NCBI GenBank assembly: GCA_002070115.1
Contig: MWCO01000010.1
Coordinates: 1 to 64,000, forward strand
Reading direction: 5' to 3'
DNA from: Deltaproteobacteria bacterium ADurb.Bin207
Lineage (GTDB): Bacteria > Myxococcota_A > Polyangia > Polyangiales > Polyangiaceae
DNA length: 64,000 bases
The position numbers and the translations under genes are program-made. This document shows, in pieces, positions 45,805-53,607 of this stretch. Every line of letters starts with the position of its first letter. Position 1 is the first letter of the stretch. The notes under the pieces were generated by a model. The model searched no databases and had not been told where the DNA came from. It saw only the letters and a list, made by a program, of their open reading frames with translations.

Positions 45805-47733
45805 TCACAGAAATGGATTGAGATGAACGTTGGCGTGCATGTTGCGCATGGCGAACGCCACACGACGGCCGAATTGGATGACGATGGCGACAAAGGCTAG
45901 AAACGTTGCGCCAGAGATTGCCCACCGCACCGCTCCTTCGGGGTTCCACAAGGTCCATAAGGCGGTGAACACGAAAGCCACGAAAGCTCCTGGCACGAGC
46001 CATTTCCAGCACAAATTCATGAGTTGATCGATACGAATACGCGGCAAGGTCCAGCGTATCCAGATGACGACGAAAACGAGGAACCAGGCCTTGCTCAAGA
46101 AGATGAACGCACCGAGGGCTTGCCACCAAAACGAATTGCCTTGGGTCATGGCATCCACGAAAGGCACTTGCCATCCCCCGAGAAATAGCGCGGAAGCGAT
46201 ACCGCTCATGACGAAGACGTTGGCCCACTCCCCGAAGAAAAAGAATACGTATCGCATGCCGGAGTATTCGGTCGAGTACCCCGCCACCAATTCGCTCTCT
46301 GCCTCGGGAAGGTCGAAAGGCGCGCGGTTTCCCTCCGCCAGGGCGGTGATGAAGTACAGGAAAAACAACAAGAACATCACGGGGTTACGGAACATATACC
46401 AATCCCAGGGAAGCCCCCCCTGCGCGCGGATGATGTCTTGCATGCGCAGACTCCCCGTCATCATCACCACACAAACGATTGCGATAGCACCGGGGATTTC
46501 ATAGCTGATGGTTTGCGCAGCGGAGCGAATTCCCCCCAGCAGCGACCACTTGTTATTCGATGCCCACCCACCGGTCATCAACCCAATCGTTACCAACGAC
46601 GTCACTGCCACGACAAAAAGAATACCGATATCCAGATCGGCGGCGATCAAGTAGTGTCCAAACGGCATCACCACGAACGTTGCGCTCACACCGACGAACA
46701 CGAGGTACGGCGCCAAACGAAACATGGGGCCATCAGCCTCCGCGGGCACGATATCTTCTTTGAGCAGCGACTTCACACCATCGGCTAGCCATTGCAAAAA
46801 TCCTTGAGGTCCTGAGCGGTTGGGGCCGATGCGTGATTGCATTCGCCCGGCCACGCGACGCTCCACCCACGTGATGATTCCTGCGGTGGGCGACATGAAA
46901 ACACCGACCGTCATCACCGCCACGAGGAGCAAAATCGCGGCTCCAACCAGGTCCGTGGGCACACCTTTCGCGATCTTCGATACTTCGATCTTTCGAAATT
47001 CGAGCTGTCCCCCCCGCTCGATGCCCACGTCTGCAAATCGGGAGGTCCCCGATGGAATGACATCTCCTTTGTCCGCCACGCTGATACCATCGAACGATTT
47101 GATAACGTCGCCAGCGAGCAGCCCAGCCTGTTTCGCCGCCAGGTTCTCCGGTGCCTCGCTCACGGCTTTGATTTTGAGGCCACCCGACGTGGGGGAGTCT
47201 TCGATCTCGATACCGAGCGCCGCGAGAACTTGCTCGCCCTTGCGTTGCCTGGACTCGATCACGGCTCGACGCATGGTGGGCGGTCGCACGTCGATGACCG
47301 CTCCGTGAACGGCCCCGGAAACACTTTTTTTCATGCCATCGGAAGCCACGCTAGGAAAGACCACGCGCACATCCCCGCGGAAGGTCGTGTGAATGGCATC
47401 TGCCCCTGCACCGGCGATTCGATCATGCAAGCCTTGCGTAAGCTGAAAATCGATGCGACTCGACGAGGAGCTGACGGCATCGACACGAATCGACACCGAT
47501 TTTTCCACGGGCCTTCCCGGTCGATATAAATCCCCTTCGAAATAGATTTCCGCAGGCTTTCCTTCCGGAAAATCCACTCCGATGATCTCGATCCGATCAC
47601 CCAGGTCCAGCTCACGTGGCGTGATGTCGAGAACGGTCAACAAGTCGAGATCATGACCGCGGGAGCATCCCCACACGGCGAGTGTGGTGAGAAACAACAG
47701 CGTGATCCACGCCGCAAATGATTTCGGTCGCAT
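45805..47733 (-). CDS. nuoH: NuoH-like NADH-quinone oxidoreductase subunit H with lipoprotein/IPT/PDZ-like N-terminus
   Basis: 642 residues, roughly twice the usual NuoH length (about 325). The C-terminal 370 residues are NuoH: VERRVAGRMQSRIGPNRSGP, QWLADGVKSLLKEDIVPAEA, ASNNKWSLLGGIRSAAQTIS, ALAEGNRAPFDLPEAESELV and AGYSTEYSGMRYVFFFFGEW, all strongly conserved in complex I quinone-site regions. The N-terminal 270 residues begin with a hydrophobic segment and Cys (TLLFLTTLAVWGC), then an IPT-like strand set (LDLGDRIEIIGVDFPEGKPA), then a PDZ-like segment (NLAAKQAGLLAGDVIKSFDG). No other nuo gene is in the window. It is probably the membrane subunit of respiratory complex I encoded away from the main operon. 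Confidence 0.9.
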   Translation of the reverse strand: MRPKSFAAWITLLFLTTLAVWGCSRGHDLDLLTVLDITPRELDLGDRIEIIGVDFPEGKPAEIYFEGDLYRPGRPVEKSVSIRVDAVSSSSSRIDFQLTQGLHDRIAGAGADAIHTTFRGDVRVVFPSVASDGMKKSVSGAVHGAVIDVRPPTMRRAVIESRQRKGEQVLAALGIEIEDSPTSGGLKIKAVSEAPENLAAKQAGLLAGDVIKSFDGISVADKGDVIPSGTSRFADVGIERGGQLEFRKIEVSKIAKGVPTDLVGAAILLLVAVMTVGVFMSPTAGIITWVERRVAGRMQSRIGPNRSGPQGFLQWLADGVKSLLKEDIVPAEADGPMFRLAPYLVFVGVSATFVVMPFGHYLIAADLDIGILFVVAVTSLVTIGLMTGGWASNNKWSLLGGIRSAAQTISYEIPGAIAIVCVVMMTGSLRMQDIIRAQGGLPWDWYMFRNPVMFLLFFLYFITALAEGNRAPFDLPEAESELVAGYSTEYSGMRYVFFFFGEWANVFVMSGIASALFLGGWQVPFVDAMTQGNSFWWQALGAFIFLSKAWFLVFVVIWIRWTLPRIRIDQLMNLCWKWLVPGAFVAFVFTALWTLWNPEGAVRWAISGATFLAFVAIVIQFGRRVAFAMRNMHANVHLNPFL

Positions 47734-47802
47734 GGCGGTTTCCGCTTATACCCCTGATTGATGGTTCCGGTCGAGATTGCGGGAGGTTTTTGTCACGGCA
47801 GC

Positions 47803-48618
47803 TTACGGTTCAAGGCGAATCGGAACGAAATATCGCGCCTTTCGTCGCTCATCCACGCCAGTCATGACGTCCACATCAAATATCTGCCGCAAATTATCCA
47901 CCGTCATCACCTCATCCACCGGACCTTGCTCGAATACCTTTCCTTCCCGCAACATGACAACCCGGTCTGCCACCTGCGCCACCTCGTTCAGGTCATGCAT
48001 GATGGAAAGGCACGCGAGACCACGTTCATCGACTTCGTGACGAACAAGTGACAAAAGCTCGATTCGGTGGCGAATATCCAAATGAGCCCCTGCCTCGTCC
48101 AGCACAAGAACGTCGGATTGTTGCGCCAACGCGCGTGCCACGGCCACACGCTTCTGCTCACCGCCTGACAATCCCGACACTCGCCGCTCGGCCATCGCGG
48201 TAAGATGCGTCTTTCCCAATACCTCCTCCACGATTTTTCGGTCCGTTGCCGAGCCCAACAGCATGGTGCCTTGATGAGGGGCACGCCCCATCGCCACGAC
48301 CTCTCGCACGGTAAATCCAAACGCCACCCGAACATGCTGGGGAACCACGGCAATCCGTCGCGCTATCTGCCGTCTATCCAACCGGTCGATACGCTGTCCG
48401 AAGAGCCGAACCTCTCCCCTGCTCGTCCCCATCAATCCCGTAAGTACGCGAACTAATGTCGTTTTTCCTGCGCCGTTCGGGCCGATGACCGCGACCCATT
48501 CTCCCGAATCGAGAGAAACCGACAGATCTTCGATCGCGTTGGCCGCGGAGCTTGGATAGGCACAGCACACCCGACGAGCTTCGAGGGCTGGCAACTGTTG
48601 ATGCGTCATGTTACACAT
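47803..48618 (-). CDS. ABC transporter ATP-binding protein, iron-complex/B12 type
   Basis: 271 residues. Walker A VIGPNGAGKTTLVRVLTG, Q-loop VVPQHVRVAFGFTVREVVAM, signature RVSGLSGGEQKRVAVARALA, Walker B VLVLDEAGAHLDIRHRIEL and H-loop LSIMHDLNEVAQVADRVVML. The sequence is of the FecE/BtuD/HmuV class that energises uptake of siderophores, heme or cobalamin. The Walker B region reads LDEAGAHLD where most relatives have LDEPTAHLD. No permease or binding protein is encoded beside it, so the partners must lie elsewhere. A GAGGG ribosome binding site supports the first ATG; a second ATG lies three codons later. Confidence 0.9.
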   Translation of the reverse strand: MCNMTHQQLPALEARRVCCAYPSSAANAIEDLSVSLDSGEWVAVIGPNGAGKTTLVRVLTGLMGTSRGEVRLFGQRIDRLDRRQIARRIAVVPQHVRVAFGFTVREVVAMGRAPHQGTMLLGSATDRKIVEEVLGKTHLTAMAERRVSGLSGGEQKRVAVARALAQQSDVLVLDEAGAHLDIRHRIELLSLVRHEVDERGLACLSIMHDLNEVAQVADRVVMLREGKVFEQGPVDEVMTVDNLRQIFDVDVMTGVDERRKARYFVPIRLEP

Positions 48619-48694
48619 CTAGCCCTCTTGACGCTTTGCGAAAATTGCGGAAACGATGCATTCACACGGAATCATAGCTTAGGAAGGAGCTAAC

Positions 48695-49378
48695 GTGGAC
48701 AACACGGGCGACAAGCAGGAACCGCGCCGCGTCATCAAGCGCTACTCCAACCGTAAGCTGTACGACACCCGAGACAGTCGGTATGTCACTTTGCTGCAAA
48801 TCGCGGAGATGGTGCGGCACGGCGAAGACGTTCAGATCATCGACAACACCACCAAAGAAGACAAGACCGAGGTGACCCTGGCTCTTGCGATTTCGGAAGA
48901 ACTCAAGGCCAAACCTCGTTCTGTTCCGTTGGGGACCCTTCGTAACCTCATTCAAGAGCGTGGAGAAAAAATTCTCACCTCGCTACGCGACGGCCCCATT
49001 GGCCGCTTGATTCCCGAAGGCGAATCGGAGGCAGCAGAGAAAAAAGAACACGAGGTGTCTGAGGAAAAGCTGAAAGAGCGTGAAAAAGAAAGGCAGGAGC
49101 GCACTGGGCTCGCCGAATTGATGGCCAGTTCTCGACACACCCTCGACCAATGGCAACATGCCATCGACGAGCGAATTCGCGCAGTTTTGCCTAGTTTCTC
49201 GCTGTTTTTGGATATCCAGGCGGAAATGCGTCGTTTGACACAACGCGTCCAATTCCTCGAAGAGCGCTTCGGGCAGAAGCAGCGGGCCAGTGAGGGGGGC
49301 AAGGAACCTGCGGAGTCCACCATGGAATCCGGAAAAATCGCACCTCCGCCTGGACAAGATGCCACCCCGAAGGAATAA
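48695..49378 (+). CDS. phaR: PhaR-type polyhydroxyalkanoate regulator
   Basis: 227 residues, GTG start with AGGAAGGAG upstream. The N-terminal DNA-binding domain is nearly canonical: RVIKRYSNRKLYDTRDSRYV, TLLQIAEMVRHGEDVQIIDN, TTKEDKTEVTLALAI. A charged coiled coil follows (HEVSEEKLKEREKERQERTG), then a helical repeat (LAELMASSRHTLDQWQHAI) and a Pro-rich tail. PhaR represses phasin and PHB-synthesis genes and is released by binding polymer granules. No phaC, phaB or phasin gene is present nearby, so its targets are elsewhere; in Myxococcota this domain may have a wider role. It is followed 48 bases later by an ECF sigma gene. Confidence 0.88.
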   Translation: MDNTGDKQEPRRVIKRYSNRKLYDTRDSRYVTLLQIAEMVRHGEDVQIIDNTTKEDKTEVTLALAISEELKAKPRSVPLGTLRNLIQERGEKILTSLRDGPIGRLIPEGESEAAEKKEHEVSEEKLKEREKERQERTGLAELMASSRHTLDQWQHAIDERIRAVLPSFSLFLDIQAEMRRLTQRVQFLEERFGQKQRASEGGKEPAESTMESGKIAPPPGQDATPKE

Positions 49379-49426
49379 CTCACGGGACCTATCGGTTGGG
49401 GCGATGGAACACCCAACGGAATCCCA

Positions 49427-50089
49427 ATGTCATTCTTTCCTTTCCTAAACCGAAGCCGCGTCAGGCAAGATACTTTCGAGGACGACGTTCTTTCCCATGT
49501 CGACTCGCTTTTCGCCACGGCGCTGCGAATGACCAGGAGCCAGGCGGACGCCGAGGACTTGGTGCAAGACACTTTGGTCAAAGCAGTCCGAGGGCGCGCG
49601 TTATTTGAAGATGGCACGAACCTCAAGGCGTGGCTTTTCAAAATCCTCACCAATACTTTCATCAATCGGTATCGACGCGGCAGTTTGGAGCGTGAGATCA
49701 TTAGTGGTGCAGATGCGCGCCCTCTGTCCGACGGTTGGATGAGCGCGGCTTCGATGCGTCAGATGTGCGACGCCGAATCTCAGGCTTTTCGGCCCATCAT
49801 CGAGAAAGAAGTCAACAAAGCCTTGGAACAATTGCCCGACGAATTCCGAATCCCCGTGCTACTTTCGGACGTCGAAGACTTTTCCTATCGGGAAATCTCA
49901 GAAATTATGGGTTGTCCGATTGGTACGGTGATGTCACGCCTGTATCGAGGCCGTCGGCTGCTTCAAATCGCGTTACATGACCACGCTTTGGCAATGGGAC
50001 TCGTGAAAGGAGAGGCGGTCCGGGAGGATGAATCCAACATGGTGAATCTCGAGTCTTATCGAACTCGCAAACAGGGGGTGGGCGGATGA
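49427..50089 (+). CDS. ECF-type RNA polymerase sigma factor
   Basis: 220 residues. Region 2: VDSLFATALRMTRSQADAED, LVQDTLVKAVRGRALF, LKAWLFKILTNTFINRYRRG. Region 4: NKALEQLPDEFRIPVLLSDV, EDFSYREISEIMGCPIGTVM and SRLYRGRRLLQIAL. It belongs near the SigR/RpoE-like groups paired with zinc anti-sigma factors, and indeed overlaps such a gene by 4 bases (ATGA at 50086-50089). This suggests control of an oxidative, thiol or envelope stress regulon (family knowledge). The coding sequence continues about 25 residues past region 4 in a charged tail. Confidence 0.92.
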   Translation: MSFFPFLNRSRVRQDTFEDDVLSHVDSLFATALRMTRSQADAEDLVQDTLVKAVRGRALFEDGTNLKAWLFKILTNTFINRYRRGSLEREIISGADARPLSDGWMSAASMRQMCDAESQAFRPIIEKEVNKALEQLPDEFRIPVLLSDVEDFSYREISEIMGCPIGTVMSRLYRGRRLLQIALHDHALAMGLVKGEAVREDESNMVNLESYRTRKQGVGG

Positions 50090-50949
50090 CGCACGTGACG
50101 TGTCGTGATCTGGCGCGCAGCCTGAGTGCGTTCGTGGACGGCGAACTCGATCCGACGTTGGCGCTGGAGTTGCAACTTCATATCGATGGATGTGAAGCCT
50201 GCGAAGCCCGTGTGAAGTTTGCGCGAGCAAGCCGCACGAGCGTGCGAAATGCCGTCAAGTCGACCAAGGCTTCGGACTCTTTTCGGTTACGCGTCGCCAC
50301 GACAGTTGCGCAGGCCGCCGAAGCCGAAAAGCACGGCGATATCATGGTGAGCAGCGGTCTGCTTTCGTGGAAAATCGCGGGTCCTCTCGCCGCGGCGGCT
50401 GCATTCGTGTTGGTTTGGGCCTCCGCTTCCAAACTCCAAGAACGAAACCTCGACAAAACAACATCATCCTCTCCGTCGACCAGCCAAGCATCCATGATCC
50501 CCGTGGACACGTTGGTGGACACGTTGGTGGACCAGCACGCCAATCCCTTACCGCCGGAGACCAGCAGTCCTTCCGAAATCGCGCAATTCGACCGTTTCAT
50601 CGGCGTTCCTATCCGCACGGTTCCGGAACGTGGTTTTCAAGGTCAAGGACACTTGCTCGGCGCGCGAATGGTCCCGCTGCAAGAACAACGCGCCGCCATG
50701 TTTCAATATGTCATGGGTAATGGCCGACGCATCAGTATGTACATCTACAATCCCCAAAAAATCCGCCTCAGCAATAGCCCCATTCTTCGTGAAATTCCCG
50801 TCCGTAACAACGCAGGCCCCGTGTATGTCGGTTGTGTTCGCGGATACTCCGTAGCGGTTACGGACCGACGCGGTGTGGGTTATGCGATGGCGAGCGACTT
50901 GGACGAAAGTGAGAGTTCCAGGCTTTTGTTGGCTGTTGGCGACCATTGA
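50086..50949 (+). CDS. Zinc-finger anti-sigma factor with periplasmic domain
   Basis: 287 residues. The ZAS motif is present: CRDLARSLSAFVDGELD, then His32, Cys36 and Cys39 in QLHIDGCEACEARV. One membrane span (WKIAGPLAAAAAFVLVWASA) lies near residues 95-112. The periplasmic part starts with a Ser/Thr linker containing a short tandem repeat (VDTLVDTLVD), then a compact domain (DRFIGVPIRTVPERGFQGQG, AAMFQYVMGNGRRISMYIYN, VGCVRGYSVAVTDRRGVGYA) resembling anti-sigma periplasmic domains of the ChrR/RsiW-like kind. It sequesters the upstream sigma factor and releases it under stress (inference from overlap and motif). Confidence 0.85.
   Translation: MTHVTCRDLARSLSAFVDGELDPTLALELQLHIDGCEACEARVKFARASRTSVRNAVKSTKASDSFRLRVATTVAQAAEAEKHGDIMVSSGLLSWKIAGPLAAAAAFVLVWASASKLQERNLDKTTSSSPSTSQASMIPVDTLVDTLVDQHANPLPPETSSPSEIAQFDRFIGVPIRTVPERGFQGQGHLLGARMVPLQEQRAAMFQYVMGNGRRISMYIYNPQKIRLSNSPILREIPVRNNAGPVYVGCVRGYSVAVTDRRGVGYAMASDLDESESSRLLLAVGDH
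50503..50532 (+). repeat. In-frame 12-bp tandem repeat
   Basis: Two and a half copies of GTGGACACGTTG (50503-50514, 50515-50526, partial 50527-50532) inside the anti-sigma gene encode VDTLVDTLVD in the periplasmic linker. The unit keeps the reading frame, so slippage would change linker length without breaking the protein. Confidence 0.8.
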
Positions 50950-51058
50950 TTCACCTGCCTGACAAGCGTTCGAGCTTGATCATTCTGTAGTTGACGGAAG
51001 GTGCGTGGCATGACACGCAGGAGTCGGCTGGCTGTCTTGCGCCAATGATCTTCGCCCG

Positions 51059-52471
51059 ATGACGTTTCTTTTCCCTATCCTCCTAGCCATCGCTGCGGTG
51101 CTGCTCTTTGGTGTATTGGGAGATGTCGTATTTCAACGCACGGGTATTTCGTCCACCCTATGGTTGATCGTTTGTGGCCTTTTGCTCGGCCCGGTGCTGG
51201 GTCTATTTCCACGTGAGCAAGCGTGGGAGCTTGGTCCAGTTCTCGCCGCCACGGCTCTTTGTGTCTTGCTCGATGAGATACGCGATTGTCTCTCGTGGTC
51301 TACGCTCCGACGCGACCTCGCTCTTGCTGGTCCACGGGCAGCGATTTCTTTCGGCGTTTCGGCATTATCGGTCACGCTCGTGGCGGGCTTGGCCCACGAA
51401 GCCGGACTTGCCCCGGAAGCCTTTGGATGGAAGCACGCGCTGCTGCTTGGAGCCGTCTTGGCCGCCCCTTGCGCGTGGATCATCACGCCCATCCTTCAGC
51501 CAATCGCACCGTCAGCAGCGAGAATCATCCACCAAGAATCCGTGCTCGGAGCAAGTGCGGCCATTCTGTGGTGTTCCATTCTTATTGCTCTGTTCGACCC
51601 CCGAGCCGAGACAGCGCTGGAGGCGTCCATCCAACTTGCTCGTTCATTGCTCTTGGGTGTTGGCATTGGGGCACTCGCGACCGCCCTTTGGGTTGGTTTT
51701 CTTTTTCTTCTTCGTTCACCGGCCCATCATCGCCTCTCGACCCTTGCGATGAGCCTGATCGTTTTCGCTACGGCGACCCAAATCGGTTCCAGTGGCGCGA
51801 TCGCTGTGCTCGTTTTTACGCTCACCCTTGCCAACGTGAAAGCCGTGTTTCCGCGTCTTCCTTGGGCAAGGATGCTCGAAGTTCCCGAAAATCCGCCTGG
51901 GCGTCAGCCCCTCATTTCGTTTTTTGTTGCGTCCATGTTCTTCGTATTCACGGGACTGGTTCTCGGACCTCCTTGGGATCTCATGGTACTCAGCCTGTTG
52001 CTTTGCGTTATCCTGTTTCCGCCTCGTATTTTGGCTGTCCTTGTTGGGGGGCATTTCGCGCGTGATTCGGCCTCTGGCCCCTCCGACCGCGCGTTTGCAT
52101 CCGTGGCCATTGCCCGCGGTATCCTTGCCGGCGCTCTTTCTTTGCTTCCGTTCTTGGTATCCATGGAACATTCCGAATACGTCTCGATACCCGCGTTCAC
52201 CGTGATGGCAGGCAGCATCACGATCTTCACTGCCGCCTTTGCAATCCTGTCGATTCGCGAAAACAAACGCGTCATCAACTCCATCGCGCAACCTCACGTC
52301 CAAATCCTGCACGACAAACAATCACAGCAGGCATTCCGCAGCGCGTCGGAAGAACCCATTCCCCCTACCACACGCTCACCCAGTCGCGATCAAGGGCCTC
52401 GGACAAGCATCGACAAACCGACCAGGCCCCTTCCTCCTCCCGTACCTCCTCCTCGACGCCACGAAAAGTAG
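51059..52471 (+). CDS. Degenerate cation:proton antiporter-like membrane protein
   Basis: 470 residues with 11-13 hydrophobic spans of the PF00999 (NhaP/Kef-like) pattern: GISSTLWLIVCGLLLGPVLG, LAATALCVLLDEIRDCLSW, KHALLLGAVLAAPCAWIITP and IARGILAGALSLLPFLV near the end. The ion-binding acidic residues are not where expected: the segment that is usually GAxLAxTDPVAV reads GAVLAAPCAWII, and the following ESxxND/TD motif reads QESVLGASAAIL. The C-terminal 70 residues are a Pro/Arg-rich cytoplasmic tail (RPLPPPVPPPRRHEK). It may transport by other residues or act as a sensor. It stands alone, 109 bases after the anti-sigma gene. Confidence 0.75.
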   Translation: MTFLFPILLAIAAVLLFGVLGDVVFQRTGISSTLWLIVCGLLLGPVLGLFPREQAWELGPVLAATALCVLLDEIRDCLSWSTLRRDLALAGPRAAISFGVSALSVTLVAGLAHEAGLAPEAFGWKHALLLGAVLAAPCAWIITPILQPIAPSAARIIHQESVLGASAAILWCSILIALFDPRAETALEASIQLARSLLLGVGIGALATALWVGFLFLLRSPAHHRLSTLAMSLIVFATATQIGSSGAIAVLVFTLTLANVKAVFPRLPWARMLEVPENPPGRQPLISFFVASMFFVFTGLVLGPPWDLMVLSLLLCVILFPPRILAVLVGGHFARDSASGPSDRAFASVAIARGILAGALSLLPFLVSMEHSEYVSIPAFTVMAGSITIFTAAFAILSIRENKRVINSIAQPHVQILHDKQSQQAFRSASEEPIPPTTRSPSRDQGPRTSIDKPTRPLPPPVPPPRRHEK

Positions 52472-52609
52472 AAGCGTGTCACCCCCTTGACCGTTCCCAT
52501 TGGGTGATTACTCATGGCGAACGTCAGACACTCCGTGATTGAGACGAATCACGAACAGTCTATCCAACCATCGCGGGCCCTGGGGGACCCGCAGCGACGG
52601 AGGAATGCG

Positions 52610-53032
52610 ATGCCTTATCGATATTGGGGCGATCCCATCACCATGCTCAACGAACTTCGCAAACGCCAATTGCAGAGTATGCGAGAGGCCGAGGGACACG
52701 AATTTGCGGGCGTGTATCCAGCGGTAAACATTTACGACGATGGCGATGCGTTCATGGTTCGAGCCGAACTTCCGGGAATCGACAAAGCCAAGCTCGACAT
52801 TACGACCAAAGGAAATCGTCTATCGATCCGTGGAGAGCGAAGCTGCTCGCAACTCGCTGCCGATGTAGCTTTTCACCGACGAGAGCGTGATATGGGAACA
52901 TTTCATCGGGTCGTCAGTCTCCCAGAACACGTCGATGCAAGCAAAACGACCGCTACCTACAAGAACGGCATCCTCGAGATCGTCTGTCCGCGAACCGAGG
53001 CAGCCAAAGCCCATCGCGTAGAGATCGCCTGA
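52610..53032 (+). CDS. Small heat-shock protein (Hsp20/alpha-crystallin)
   Basis: About 140 residues from the ATG at 52610, which has GGAGG at 52599-52603; the frame opens at 52514, but the extension lacks a ribosome binding site. The alpha-crystallin domain is clear: YPAVNIYDDGDAFMVRAELP, GIDKAKLDITTKGNRLSIRG, FHRRERDMGTFHRVVSLPEH and ATYKNGILEIVCPR. The C-terminal IxI-type tail is weak. ATP-independent holdase chaperone in the cytoplasm. A second Hsp20 gene starts 17 bases downstream, so they form a two-gene operon. Confidence 0.92.
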   Translation: MPYRYWGDPITMLNELRKRQLQSMREAEGHEFAGVYPAVNIYDDGDAFMVRAELPGIDKAKLDITTKGNRLSIRGERSCSQLAADVAFHRRERDMGTFHRVVSLPEHVDASKTTATYKNGILEIVCPRTEAAKAHRVEIA

Positions 53033-53049
53033 GAGCGAGGAGGTGCCTT

Positions 53050-53454
53050 ATGACTGACAAACAAGAACTTCAGCTTCGTGAAAAAAAGGAACTCAAGCAA
53101 GAGGGAGAAGCGACGCGGGAGGGGCCTCATTTCCGACCCGAAGTCGATATTTTCGAACGGGAGGATGCCTTGGTCATGGTTGCGGATGTGCCAGGTTCAT
53201 CCAACGAGCAGATCGAACTCGACTTGCAGGACAATTCCTTGAATCTCACCGCCACGGTCAGCGGTGTCGATGCCAAATGGAAGCCTGTGTACCTCGAATA
53301 CGAGATAGGCCATTACATCCGCCAATTTCGCATTGGACAAATCGTCGATATGGCCAAAATATCGGCTCAAGTCAAAGATGGGGTGCTCGTGGTCACGCTG
53401 CCCAAAATCGAAAAAGCCATGCCTCGCAAGATCGAAGTCAAGTCCGAGCAATGA
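53050..53454 (+). CDS. Second small heat-shock protein (Hsp20 family)
   Basis: 134 residues, preceded by GAGGAGG. A charged N-terminus (ELQLREKKELKQEGEATREG) leads to a short alpha-crystallin domain: FRPEVDIFEREDALVMVADV, PGSSNEQIELDLQDNSLNLT, YEIGHYIRQFRIGQIVDMAK and AQVKDGVLVVTLPKIEKAMP. It differs clearly from its neighbour, so the pair may form hetero-oligomers with distinct clients, as in other bacterial tandem Hsp20 operons (inference). It ends 153 bases before the convergent sfsA gene. Confidence 0.92.
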   Translation: MTDKQELQLREKKELKQEGEATREGPHFRPEVDIFEREDALVMVADVPGSSNEQIELDLQDNSLNLTATVSGVDAKWKPVYLEYEIGHYIRQFRIGQIVDMAKISAQVKDGVLVVTLPKIEKAMPRKIEVKSEQ

Positions 53455-53469
53455 CCTGCACCATAGCGG

Positions 53470-53514
53470 CTCATCGATCGGCAGGCATGGATCGACGGCT
53501 TGCTGGTCGATGAG
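53470..53514. repeat. Inverted repeat between convergent hsp20 and sfsA
   Basis: CTCATCGA (53470-53477) and TCGATGAG (53507-53514) are exact reverse complements around a GC-rich loop, followed by TTT. The position between two convergent genes suits a bidirectional terminator, but the 29-base loop is long and the T run short, so this is only a candidate. Confidence 0.25.
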
Positions 53515-53607
53515 TTTCCGCGATGCCTTCCCGTCAAAACGTGACCGACTCCCTCCACCGGGCTGTCACCTCTCGACCGGGCGTATCCAACGCCCGATGT
53601 TGATGAG

